From contig NZ_PVNO01000030.1 in NCBI RefSeq assembly GCF_002993325.1, forward strand, positions 63,211 to 127,210: 64,000 nucleotides of DNA, read 5' to 3'. Source of the DNA: Alteromonas gracilis. Lineage in GTDB: Bacteria > Pseudomonadota > Gammaproteobacteria > Enterobacterales > Alteromonadaceae. The notes beneath the pieces are model-generated. The model ran no database searches and was not told the origin of the DNA. It worked only from the letters and a program-made list of their open reading frames with translations. The first letter of the stretch is position 1. Every line of letters starts with the position of its first letter. A program made the position numbers and the translations under genes. Shown here in pieces: positions 17,495-25,167 of the stretch.

Positions 17495-18778
17495 TTATAA
17501 TTCCTTATCAATAATAATGCTCAGTGAAGAGAGTTCGTTAATGGTCACACTCGCATTCACACTCCCCTGCCATTCACCTTGTGAAACGGCCACATCACGG
17601 TCTTCAGATAGCCTCGCGGTCACTATCACATCAGACAGTGTTGCTAGCGTAAACTGTGGCATCATGGCGTTATCCGTTGTCAATGCTACAGAAATAGGAA
17701 AGCTATTTATAGGCAACTTTACAACTGCTGCAGGCATTTTGTTGCCCGAATTAGCATCTTGAGCGAAAACAATTAAGAAGCCTTCTCTAGGGGCATTTTC
17801 GCGAGCTTCTTCAGACAAGTTAACGGTAACATTAAAGCCTGTCTCTTCCCCGCTGGTTTTATCTTTGCCACTGGCAGCCAACGGTTGCTCAGTATCTTGT
17901 AAACCAACCACTTCGTTGGTGTTACCTTCCAATTCTTGAATTCGAGCGACTAAGCGCTGCGCCATATCGCTATCTCTAGGTAACTTGCCTTCTACCTGTT
18001 TGTAAAAACGCCGGGTATTGTCAAGGTCACCAAGTTGAGCAGACACCACTGCCATCATAAGGGCAAGGTTATCATTCTGTGGGTTTTCGCTAAGCAGGCT
18101 CAATAAAATTGACTGCGCTCGCTCCAAATTGTTGACATCTCCGGTAGTCATTAACGCTTGAGCGAGTGTAATACGATTAGCAGAATTAGAAGGCGCTAAC
18201 TTCACCGCTCTATCGATAGCTTCAATCGCCTGTACTTCTTGGCCTATACTCAGCATTAACCTGCCAAAATACATCCAGCCTGTGTCGTCTTCAGGCTCTT
18301 CACGCAGTCGCTGACGTATCGCAAGTGCAAGGCTTGCAATATCTTGCTGCGTTAAGTTGTTAGCGTTGCCGTTTGCCAACTGCTGGCTCAGCTCTGGTAA
18401 TGTTTCAATAGCCTTGTTCGCTCTAACCACGCCTTCCATTTGATTGACCTGCGAATAAACAATCACGCCACAGACGATGGCTAGTACGCCACCTACCGCC
18501 AAAGGTAAGGTTGCGTTGCCTGTCTTGTGCGATTGAAACGCGCTTTCATCAACCAATGCCAATTTTAGTTCATCAACTGCTTGGCGCTTATCATGCTCAC
18601 TGATAAGCCCTTCGGTTACTTCCCTATCTAGCTCTGCTAAACGTTGCTTAACAATTTGCGTGTTGGTTAAACTGTCTTGCTTTGCGTGGTTTTTGTTACG
18701 TAACCAAGGAAAAGCAATAATTAAAAGAACAAGCGTGATTAAGCCTGAAACAATAATATAAAACTCAGACCAACTCAT
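17495..18778 (-). CDS. ccmI: Cytochrome c biogenesis protein CcmI (427 aa)
   Basis: A membrane-anchored TPR protein that presents apocytochrome c to the CcmFH heme lyase. The N-terminal helix (about 7-24) is followed by a cytoplasmic segment (NTQIVKQRLAELDREVTEG, typical of CcmI), a second helix (about 91-107), and a periplasmic TPR region of about 150-290 (TGWMYFGRLMLSIGQ, IDRAVKLAPSNSANRITLAQAL). A C-terminal beta-rich domain follows. In E. coli this part is fused to CcmH; here ccmH and ccmI are separate genes overlapping by 4 nt. Confidence 0.88.
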   Translation of the reverse strand: MSWSEFYIIVSGLITLVLLIIAFPWLRNKNHAKQDSLTNTQIVKQRLAELDREVTEGLISEHDKRQAVDELKLALVDESAFQSHKTGNATLPLAVGGVLAIVCGVIVYSQVNQMEGVVRANKAIETLPELSQQLANGNANNLTQQDIASLALAIRQRLREEPEDDTGWMYFGRLMLSIGQEVQAIEAIDRAVKLAPSNSANRITLAQALMTTGDVNNLERAQSILLSLLSENPQNDNLALMMAVVSAQLGDLDNTRRFYKQVEGKLPRDSDMAQRLVARIQELEGNTNEVVGLQDTEQPLAASGKDKTSGEETGFNVTVNLSEEARENAPREGFLIVFAQDANSGNKMPAAVVKLPINSFPISVALTTDNAMMPQFTLATLSDVIVTARLSEDRDVAVSQGEWQGSVNASVTINELSSLSIIIDKEL

Positions 18779-19326
18779 TCTTTCTCTCGCTCCAACATTT
18801 CATCTGCTTTGGCTAGCTTCGCGGCCATATCTTCTGGTGGTGCCACGGATTTGCGCTTTACGACTACTAATAATGCAATAAAAATAAATAATACCGGGCC
18901 AGCCCAAAGCCACAGCGTAGCTGCCGTGACTGGCGGTTGGTAATGAACAAAATCACCATAGCGAGATTTCATAAAATCAATAATTTCTTGTTCCGTTTTG
19001 CCCTGCTTTAATAGTGCGTAGACTTTTCGACGCATATCGTGAGCTATCATGGCATCACTATCGGCAATATTTTGATTTTGACACATAGGGCAGCGCAGCT
19101 CAGCAGTAAGCGTTAAGAAGCTCTCGCGCTGTGCTGGTGTGTCGAATGAAAACTTATCTTCAGCCGCGTTAGCTGGAAAGCTACTTAATACAACCATGAG
19201 GACCAAAAGGTTAAGCAAAACGGCTTTAAAGCGCGCTTTGTTAACAGCACTTTTCTTATTACCCTCAATAGCAATAATGGAGTTGTGCGGCACATTCCTG
19301 CAATGCATCAAATCTGTCGCAAGCAT
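18775..19326 (-). CDS. ccmH: Cytochrome c maturation protein CcmH (183 aa)
   Basis: A periplasmic thiol-disulfide component of the heme lyase complex. The hallmark motif is LRCPMCQNQNIADSDA with Cys79 and Cys82, followed by the three-helix fold (AHDMRRKVYALLKQGKT, FMKSRYGDFVHYQPP) and a C-terminal membrane anchor (about 136-155). The signal peptide sits unusually late (about 33-54), leaving some 30 extra N-terminal residues. The ATG at 19326 nevertheless has a strong AGGAGG nine bases upstream and there is no other ATG before the signal, so it is kept. The stop overlaps the ccmI start. Confidence 0.88.
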   Translation of the reverse strand: MLATDLMHCRNVPHNSIIAIEGNKKSAVNKARFKAVLLNLLVLMVVLSSFPANAAEDKFSFDTPAQRESFLTLTAELRCPMCQNQNIADSDAMIAHDMRRKVYALLKQGKTEQEIIDFMKSRYGDFVHYQPPVTAATLWLWAGPVLFIFIALLVVVKRKSVAPPEDMAAKLAKADEMLEREKE

Positions 19327-19328
19327 TA

Positions 19329-19985
19329 TTACTCGCCCTCCTGCGCATTTATGTTACTGCTCATCACCGCTTCAACATCTACCTTTCGTTCTTTAACGTC
19401 ATTTCCAGATGCTTCTGCCACAAGTTTTTTATAAAGCGGTCCTACCTTCGAATTCCAAACACGTTCGTTAATATCACCTATGTGATGCATGCGAATGATG
19501 CCCTCAGCGTCTATAACAAAATGCTCGGGTGCCCCGGTCACTCCAAGATCAAGCGACGTATCACGGTAAACATCGAAAATATTATAGGCGTACGGGTTAC
19601 CATAGCGACTGAGCATGTCTGTTACTTCTTGTTGCACCCTGCTTAGTGTTTTTGTACCAAAGTCAGGGTCTAAGTCCTGGTCGAAATACAAACCCACTAT
19701 GTGAACGTTTTGCTCGTTTTTAAGCTGAGTAAGGTAAGGCATTTCAACAGCACATGTGACACACCATACCCCCCATATGTTTAATATGGTTACCTTTCCT
19801 TTTAAATCATCAGGAGTATAAGTTACATCGGGCTGCATTAAATCTGGAAGTGAAAATGCTGGCAGAGTTTTGTCCTGAACCTGGGAGTCTAATTCACGCG
19901 GGTCTGAAAAAAGCCCTTTAAACAGAAATATAACCAATAAAGAAAACAGCACTAACGGAATGGCAACAAGTGGCGCTTTTTTCAT
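19329..19985 (-). CDS. ccmG: Periplasmic thioredoxin CcmG/DsbE (218 aa)
   Basis: A membrane-tethered thioredoxin-fold reductase that keeps apocytochrome or CcmH cysteines reduced. The N-terminal anchor is residues 5-24; the active site is W74-C75-V-T-C78 in the NIWGVWCVTCAVEMPYL segment, and the cis-Pro loop is GAPEHFVID, as in DsbE proteins. It is slightly longer than E. coli CcmG (185) because of a C-terminal extension of about 25 residues. The ATG overlaps the ccmF stop by one base (TAATG). Confidence 0.9.
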   Translation of the reverse strand: MKKAPLVAIPLVLFSLLVIFLFKGLFSDPRELDSQVQDKTLPAFSLPDLMQPDVTYTPDDLKGKVTILNIWGVWCVTCAVEMPYLTQLKNEQNVHIVGLYFDQDLDPDFGTKTLSRVQQEVTDMLSRYGNPYAYNIFDVYRDTSLDLGVTGAPEHFVIDAEGIIRMHHIGDINERVWNSKVGPLYKKLVAEASGNDVKERKVDVEAVMSSNINAQEGE

Positions 19986-22042
19986 TATGCGTTTCCTTTT
20001 ACTGATGTATTTGATGTAGCCGATACTTGACCGTGAGATTGCACTGCGTCGTTTTTATCTTTACCACCAAATACCCGTTTTATTTTTTTCACTTTCGCCA
20101 TACGGTAGCGCTTGTCGCTTATAGAAAAGATGCCGCCTATGGCCATAAATACTGCGCCAGCCCAAAGCCAAACAACAAAGGGCTTAATATAAATTCGGAT
20201 AGCCCAAGCGCCATTATCCAGAGGTTCACCCATCGCAATAAACAAGTCTCTAGCAAGGTTGGAGTGAATAGCCGCTTCTGTCATTGGCATGCGCTGCACG
20301 ATATACAAACGCTTTTCAGGCTCCAGGTGCGCTATCAATGCTCCGTTTTTATAAACATCGAAAACGCCTTTGTCCGCTTCAAAGTTCGGACCTTGAACCT
20401 TGCGCACATCTCTAAAGCTAAAGTCATAGCCTCCAAGGGTCACGGTATCGCCGATATTCATGCGAATATCTCGTTCCATTTCATAATTCGACACAAGCGT
20501 AATACCGATAATGCAAATAGCAAAACCAACATGACCTAGCACCATGCCCCAATGACTTGGAGTCAGCTTACGAAGCTTCGCCATAACCGATGCTTTTTCT
20601 GTGCTACCTGGGGGCATCGCCGATAAACGCTGCATCACTTCTTGTACCGTCGTGACCAATATCCAAAACACCAACACCATGCCAAGCATACCCATATAGG
20701 TGGGTTCGTCGTAGGCAAAGTTAACAAGTACACCGGCGCTAAGCGCAATACCGCCTGCAACCAGAAGTTGTTTTTGCAATTCGATGGCCTTTTGCTGTTT
20801 CCAGCGCGTTAACGGACCAAGACCCAACATTAATACAAACGGCACTATCAATAACGTAAACATTTGATTGAAAAAAGGTGCACCTACCGAAATACTCCCC
20901 AAGCCAAGTTCTTTGTGAATGAGCGGCAAAAGCGTACCCAACAAGACAACTAACGTCGCGGCGCACAAGAACACATTATTGCCCATCAGCAATACTTCTC
21001 GCGAAAACGCTTGGTAGCGGCCAGGGCTTTTTAGCGATGATGCGCGCATGGCGTAAAGCAACAGCCCAAAGCCACTAAGCACAATGAGTATACCCAAAAT
21101 GAAAAGCCCACGGGTTGGATCGCTTGCGAATGAATGTACCGACACAATTACGCCAGAGCGCACTAGAAAAGTACCCAACAAACTCAAACTAAATGCAGCA
21201 ATAGCCAGAAGTACCGTCCACGACTTAAACGCTTTTCGCTTTTCAGTTACCGCCAATGAGTGCATAAGGGCCGTGCCAACCAGCCATGGCATAAAGGACG
21301 CGTTTTCTACTGGATCCCAAAACCACCAGCCGCCCCAGCCAAGCTCGTAGTACGCCCACCAGCTGCCAAGTGCAATCCCTACGGTTAAAAACGCCCAAGC
21401 AGATATAACCCAAGGCCGAGACCAGCGTGCCCATGTCGAATCTAGTTGCCCCGAAATTAATGCTGATATCGCAAAAGCAAACGCTACTGCAAACCCCACA
21501 TAGCCCATATAGAGCATAGGCGGATGAATGATCATTCCAAAGTCTTGTAACAACGGGTTGAGATCTCGCCCGTCGACGGGGAAAAACGGTAGCATGCTGT
21601 CAAAAGGGTTTGAGGTGAGAAGCATGAAAAGGTAGAAACCAATGCCCACCATGCCAAGCACAGACAACACTCTCGCGACCATAGCAAGAGGAATACCCTT
21701 GCTGAATATCGCCACTGCTACTGTCCAAATTGAAAGCATCAGTACCCATAGCAGAAAAGAACCCTCGTGGCCGCCCCATACTGCTGTAATTTTATAATAG
21801 ATGGGAAGCCGACTATTTGAGTGCTGCGCCACATAAGCCACACTGAAGTCGTCGGTAACGAAGGCATAGGTCAAGCATACATAGGCAATGAGCGTGAACA
21901 GAAATAGCCCAATTGCCAATGGCTTTGCTGTTGCCATCAGCGTCTCATGCTGACGATGCGCCCCCCATAGAGGGTAAACGGCTAATAGAATAGATAAAAC
22001 TAACGCAAGGGTTAGCGCAATATTTCCAATTTCAGGGACCAT
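19985..22042 (-). CDS. ccmF: Heme lyase subunit CcmF (685 aa)
   Basis: The large polytopic core of the System I heme lyase, which receives heme from holo-CcmE and ligates it to apocytochrome c. It has the WWD domain signature (YYELGWGGWWFWDPVENASFMPW, residues about 223-247) with flanking conserved histidines, and about 13-15 predicted helices. The late periplasmic domain and terminal helix (WLWAGAVFMAIGGIFSISDKRYR) are typical of CcmF. It lies 2 nt after ccmE and one base overlaps ccmG. A long antisense ORF at 20027-20539 is a shadow. Confidence 0.95.
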   Translation of the reverse strand: MVPEIGNIALTLALVLSILLAVYPLWGAHRQHETLMATAKPLAIGLFLFTLIAYVCLTYAFVTDDFSVAYVAQHSNSRLPIYYKITAVWGGHEGSFLLWVLMLSIWTVAVAIFSKGIPLAMVARVLSVLGMVGIGFYLFMLLTSNPFDSMLPFFPVDGRDLNPLLQDFGMIIHPPMLYMGYVGFAVAFAFAISALISGQLDSTWARWSRPWVISAWAFLTVGIALGSWWAYYELGWGGWWFWDPVENASFMPWLVGTALMHSLAVTEKRKAFKSWTVLLAIAAFSLSLLGTFLVRSGVIVSVHSFASDPTRGLFILGILIVLSGFGLLLYAMRASSLKSPGRYQAFSREVLLMGNNVFLCAATLVVLLGTLLPLIHKELGLGSISVGAPFFNQMFTLLIVPFVLMLGLGPLTRWKQQKAIELQKQLLVAGGIALSAGVLVNFAYDEPTYMGMLGMVLVFWILVTTVQEVMQRLSAMPPGSTEKASVMAKLRKLTPSHWGMVLGHVGFAICIIGITLVSNYEMERDIRMNIGDTVTLGGYDFSFRDVRKVQGPNFEADKGVFDVYKNGALIAHLEPEKRLYIVQRMPMTEAAIHSNLARDLFIAMGEPLDNGAWAIRIYIKPFVVWLWAGAVFMAIGGIFSISDKRYRMAKVKKIKRVFGGKDKNDAVQSHGQVSATSNTSVKGNA

Positions 22043-22044
22043 GA

Positions 22045-22539
22045 TTATTTGCCCCCAGCGCTATTTGGCGTCTCGTAGCTTGGCATATTTTCAGGTTTTA
22101 CGTGTTTAATTCCTTTCATTTTTTCAGCAAGCTCCGGTGGCATATACTCTTCATCATGTTTCGCCAGCACTTCCTGCGCTTTAATCGCGCCTGCGTCTGT
22201 GAGTATGCCTGTAGCAACTATGCCCTGACCTTCTCGAAATAAATCAGGAAGAATGCCATTGTAGGTTACCGTTACTTTTGGACCTGTATCGACTAGATCA
22301 AAACTCACTGCTAAGCTTTCTTGATCCCGTTTTACACTACCAGGCACCACCATCCCACCTATCCGAAGGCGCTGGCCAACCTGGGGCTTCTGTCCATTTT
22401 TGCCTTCAATGATTTCACTAGGCGTATAAAAAAGGTCAATACTGTCGTTTAGGGCGTAAAGCATTAGTCCAATTGCGCTTACTATTAAAAAACCGATAAT
22501 TCCCACTACGGCTAGTCGCTGCTTTCGTCTCGGGTTCAT
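22045..22539 (-). CDS. ccmE: Heme chaperone CcmE (164 aa)
   Basis: A periplasmic membrane-anchored heme chaperone that binds heme covalently through a histidine. The anchor is residues about 9-30, followed by the OB-fold beta barrel. The heme site is L-A-K-H128-D-E-E-Y132, matching the conserved HxxxY motif. NPRRKQRL at the N-terminus is also family-typical. A 74-nt gap separates it from ccmD, the largest gap in this operon. Confidence 0.92.
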   Translation of the reverse strand: MNPRRKQRLAVVGIIGFLIVSAIGLMLYALNDSIDLFYTPSEIIEGKNGQKPQVGQRLRIGGMVVPGSVKRDQESLAVSFDLVDTGPKVTVTYNGILPDLFREGQGIVATGILTDAGAIKAQEVLAKHDEEYMPPELAEKMKGIKHVKPENMPSYETPNSAGGK

Positions 22540-22613
22540 GCAACTCTCACTTCGAAAAAACTAATAAACAATAAAAACGCAAGTTAAGGCTATGTACACT
22601 TATCTCGTTAATA

Positions 22614-22823
22614 CTAAGTACTGGCTTGCTGTTGTTTTCGCGCTCTTTTTATGCGCGCTTTGCGCTCTTGCTCCACCACAACCTGCTTTAAGAGGTTTTG
22701 GTGTTTAAAAAAACTCTGAATAGCAATAATGCCCATGGCCACAAAAGTAACGCCAAACGACAGCCATACGTAAAACGCATAGCCCCCCATATTGATAAAA
22801 GCGGCAAACGATTCAAACTGCAT
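22614..22823 (-). CDS. ccmD: Heme exporter protein CcmD (69 aa)
   Basis: A small single-pass membrane protein that helps release holo-CcmE from the CcmABC complex. One helix (about 17-39, YVWLSFGVTFVAMGIIAIQ) follows a short periplasmic start with the conserved F-x-x-M-G-G-Y-A-F-Y-V-W pattern; a very basic cytoplasmic tail follows. It starts 1 nt after the ccmC stop. It is identified from size, pattern and position, since CcmD sequences are weakly conserved. Confidence 0.85.
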   Translation of the reverse strand: MQFESFAAFINMGGYAFYVWLSFGVTFVAMGIIAIQSFFKHQNLLKQVVVEQERKARIKRARKQQQAST

Positions 22824-22824
22824 A

Positions 22825-23619
22825 CTAATTGCCCTCCTTCATACTTTTTTGGCTGGCTGCTCTTTTTTGCTGTGAATTGGCTAGCTGCTGCTCGGCAAGC
22901 GTTTGTACCCAAGGCCTGTGCATTTCGCGTAATACTATTTCATTGCGTAGGCGCACTGTGGTCACCGCACCAATAAAAAAAGCAAAACCTAAAAGGTTAA
23001 TTAACAGCGGCCACAGCATCTCTGGCGCAATTGACGGGTTGTCGAATTTACTAATGGTGGCTCCTTGATGCAATGTGTTCCACCATTCCACCGAATAATG
23101 AATAATAGGGATGTTTACCACACCTACAAGTGCCATCACGCCTGCAGCTTTACCTGCTTGCTGCTTATCTTCAAATGCGCCATAAAGGGCAATAACCCCC
23201 ATGTACAAAAACAATAAAATAAGCTCCGAGGTAAGACGTGCATCCCACACCCACCAAGCGCCCCACATAGGCTTACCCCAAGCTGCACCGGTAAAGAGCG
23301 CTATAAATGTCATTACTGCGCCAATTGGGGCCATGGCAATCATACTCATATAGGCAGTGCGCCACTGCCACACCATACCTACTAAGGCTGCTATCGCCAT
23401 AGCAACATAGGTCCCCATCGACAAGATAGCGCTAGGCACATGAATATAGATGATTCGAAATGAATCTCCTTGTTGATAATCTTGAGGCGCGAATGCTAGC
23501 CCCCAAACGGTGCCTATGCTCAAACAAAGTAATGCACCAGCCCAAAACCAGGGCTGTAATGTTAAACAAAGCTGATATGCTCGCTCTGTTTTAGCGTAAG
23601 GGTGTAACCACTTCCACAT
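22825..23619 (-). CDS. ccmC: Heme transporter subunit CcmC (264 aa)
   Basis: A six-helix membrane protein that attaches heme to CcmE. The WWD signature is MWGAWWVWDARLTSELILLFLY (about residues 130-151), flanked by the conserved histidines in IIYIHVPSA and IIHYSVEWWNTLHQG. The length is near that of E. coli CcmC (245). The ATG overlaps the ccmB stop by one base. Confidence 0.93.
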   Translation of the reverse strand: MWKWLHPYAKTERAYQLCLTLQPWFWAGALLCLSIGTVWGLAFAPQDYQQGDSFRIIYIHVPSAILSMGTYVAMAIAALVGMVWQWRTAYMSMIAMAPIGAVMTFIALFTGAAWGKPMWGAWWVWDARLTSELILLFLYMGVIALYGAFEDKQQAGKAAGVMALVGVVNIPIIHYSVEWWNTLHQGATISKFDNPSIAPEMLWPLLINLLGFAFFIGAVTTVRLRNEIVLREMHRPWVQTLAEQQLANSQQKRAASQKSMKEGN

Positions 23620-24284
23620 TAGTTTTGACTCACTTTTAAAGAATACGCTATGGCAAACGGCGCTAATGCTGTGGCCAGTAAAAGCATGGCGGCGATAATA
23701 GCAAGTTGCGCGTGATAAGGTAATTGCAGTGCGGCAGAATCCACAGCCGACGTGGCAAATATCAGTAACGGAATAAAGACAGGGATGAGTAGCAACGCCA
23801 ACAGTACTCCGCCTTTTTGTAATCCTACGGTTAGCCCTACCGCGATGGCGCCAATTAAGGAAAGCAATGGTGTACCCAGCAACAAAGTGAGAACAAGCGC
23901 GACATACATATCGACTGTTAAATTTAAAAACATGGCTAGCAGCGGCGACAACAGCAATAGAGGAACAAAACTAACCAGCCAATGAGCAGCGACTTTTACC
24001 GCGCTCACGGCAGGTAATGCCATACCCGAGAGTATGTATTGCTCTAGCGAACCATCCTGAAAGTCATCCCGAAATAGCCTTTCCATCGCCATGAGAGAAG
24101 ACAAAATTGCAGCAATCCAAATCACTCCAGGACCAATGCGCTGGAGGGTATCAGGAGACGGGCTCACTCCTAAAGGAAACAATGTTACCACCATGAGTAA
24201 GAACATCAGTGGCTGCACCAATTCTGCTTTTTGCTTAAACGCAATTTGCATGTCACGTTTAAATATTCCGTGATAGAGCGACAT
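23619..24284 (-). CDS. ccmB: Heme exporter permease CcmB (221 aa)
   Basis: The membrane subunit of the CcmAB ABC complex that drives release of holo-CcmE. It has six predicted helices and the family start F-K-R-D-M-Q-I-A-F-K-Q-K-A-E. The segment MERLFRDDFQDGSLEQYILS is the conserved CcmB cytoplasmic loop. One-base overlaps on both sides (with ccmA and ccmC) show a tightly coupled operon. Confidence 0.92.
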   Translation of the reverse strand: MSLYHGIFKRDMQIAFKQKAELVQPLMFLLMVVTLFPLGVSPSPDTLQRIGPGVIWIAAILSSLMAMERLFRDDFQDGSLEQYILSGMALPAVSAVKVAAHWLVSFVPLLLLSPLLAMFLNLTVDMYVALVLTLLLGTPLLSLIGAIAVGLTVGLQKGGVLLALLLIPVFIPLLIFATSAVDSAALQLPYHAQLAIIAAMLLLATALAPFAIAYSLKVSQN

Positions 24285-24907
24285 CAGAACCGGTACTCCA
24301 AATCAAATACACGGTGTTTACCCGCACTTTCAGATAATGGCTGATGAGAAGTAGTAACAATGAGACCGCCCTTGGCAACATGATCTTTCATACTTAATTC
24401 AAGCATGTGGATCCCTTTTACATCCAGGGCAGTAAAAGGCTCGTCGAGTATCCAAACCTTCGCAGGCTTTAACCACAATCGTGAAAGCGCTACGCGACGC
24501 TGTTGCCCAGCAGACAGATATCGAACTGGAACATCTTCAAGTCCAACTAGACCTACTTTCTCCAACACGTCATAAAGCGCATTAACGTCCACAGACACCT
24601 TGTGCTGCGCTAACCAAAAAGACAAATTATCTAAAGCTGAAAGGCTACCGTTAGTGCCGCTTTTATGACCAAGATAAAAAAGCGCTTGGTAGTAGCCAGA
24701 TTTATCTTTTGATATGTCTATTCCATTATATAAAACGGTACCTAGTTCAGGTTCACTTAGCCCTGTTAGAATACGAAGTAAGCTAGTCTTTCCAGCACCA
24801 TTAGGGCCACGCAGATACAGTAGTTCGCCAGCATTTATCACTAGCGAAAGCCCTTCAAATAGGGTTCTGTCTCGTTTGCTGCACGTTAAGCCGCACGCCT
24901 CTAACAC
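24284..24907 (-). CDS. ccmA: Cytochrome c biogenesis ABC ATPase CcmA (about 207 aa)
   Basis: The ATPase of the CcmAB complex, which powers release of heme-loaded CcmE. Walker A is RGPNGAGKTSLLR, the signature is YLSAGQQRRVALSRL, and Walker B is VWILDEPFTALD; these are in the CcmA style with the GLSEPELG segment. No ATG opens the gene. The longest frame starts with TTG at 24928 without a ribosome binding site, while GTG at 24907 is preceded by GGGAG about ten bases away and begins directly before LEACGLTC. GTG is chosen but the choice is uncertain. This is the first gene of the ccmABCDEFGHI-mlaA operon. Confidence 0.88.
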   Translation of the reverse strand: MLEACGLTCSKRDRTLFEGLSLVINAGELLYLRGPNGAGKTSLLRILTGLSEPELGTVLYNGIDISKDKSGYYQALFYLGHKSGTNGSLSALDNLSFWLAQHKVSVDVNALYDVLEKVGLVGLEDVPVRYLSAGQQRRVALSRLWLKPAKVWILDEPFTALDVKGIHMLELSMKDHVAKGGLIVTTSHQPLSESAGKHRVFDLEYRF

Positions 24908-25117
24908 TGCCTGGCTACTCCCGACCAAAAAAGTAGGTTCTGAAAAATGGCGCTAGTCTACCACATGAACGCTTTTTCGCAGTCGCGAATTCCAATTAAA
25001 TATGATTTACTTCAACAACAAAGGCGTTTTTCCTGAAGCAATTCCCACTTAAGGACGAATTCTTTCGCTGCGCTCTTTTACGAGCTTTTTTGTTGCGGAA
25101 CAGCTCTCACGCGCTTT

Positions 25118-25125
25118 GCTATACT
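25118..25125 (+). promoter_or_regulatory. Extended -10 promoter element upstream of the fliK-like gene
   Basis: TGCTATACT is an extended -10 (TG-n-TATACT); no good -35 is visible. The predicted transcription start is near 25132. That argues that the real fliK-like start is the downstream ATG at 25168 rather than the TTG at 25090 or ATG at 25129. Confidence 0.4.
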
Positions 25126-25167
25126 GAAATGAGTAAGGAAAAGCGCGAACGTGCCGATATCTCAACT

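Noticed and set aside
20027..20539. Open frame of 170 codons on the plus strand
   Set aside because: It lies antisense inside ccmF, which has strong family motifs; no ribosome binding site or protein-like composition supports it.
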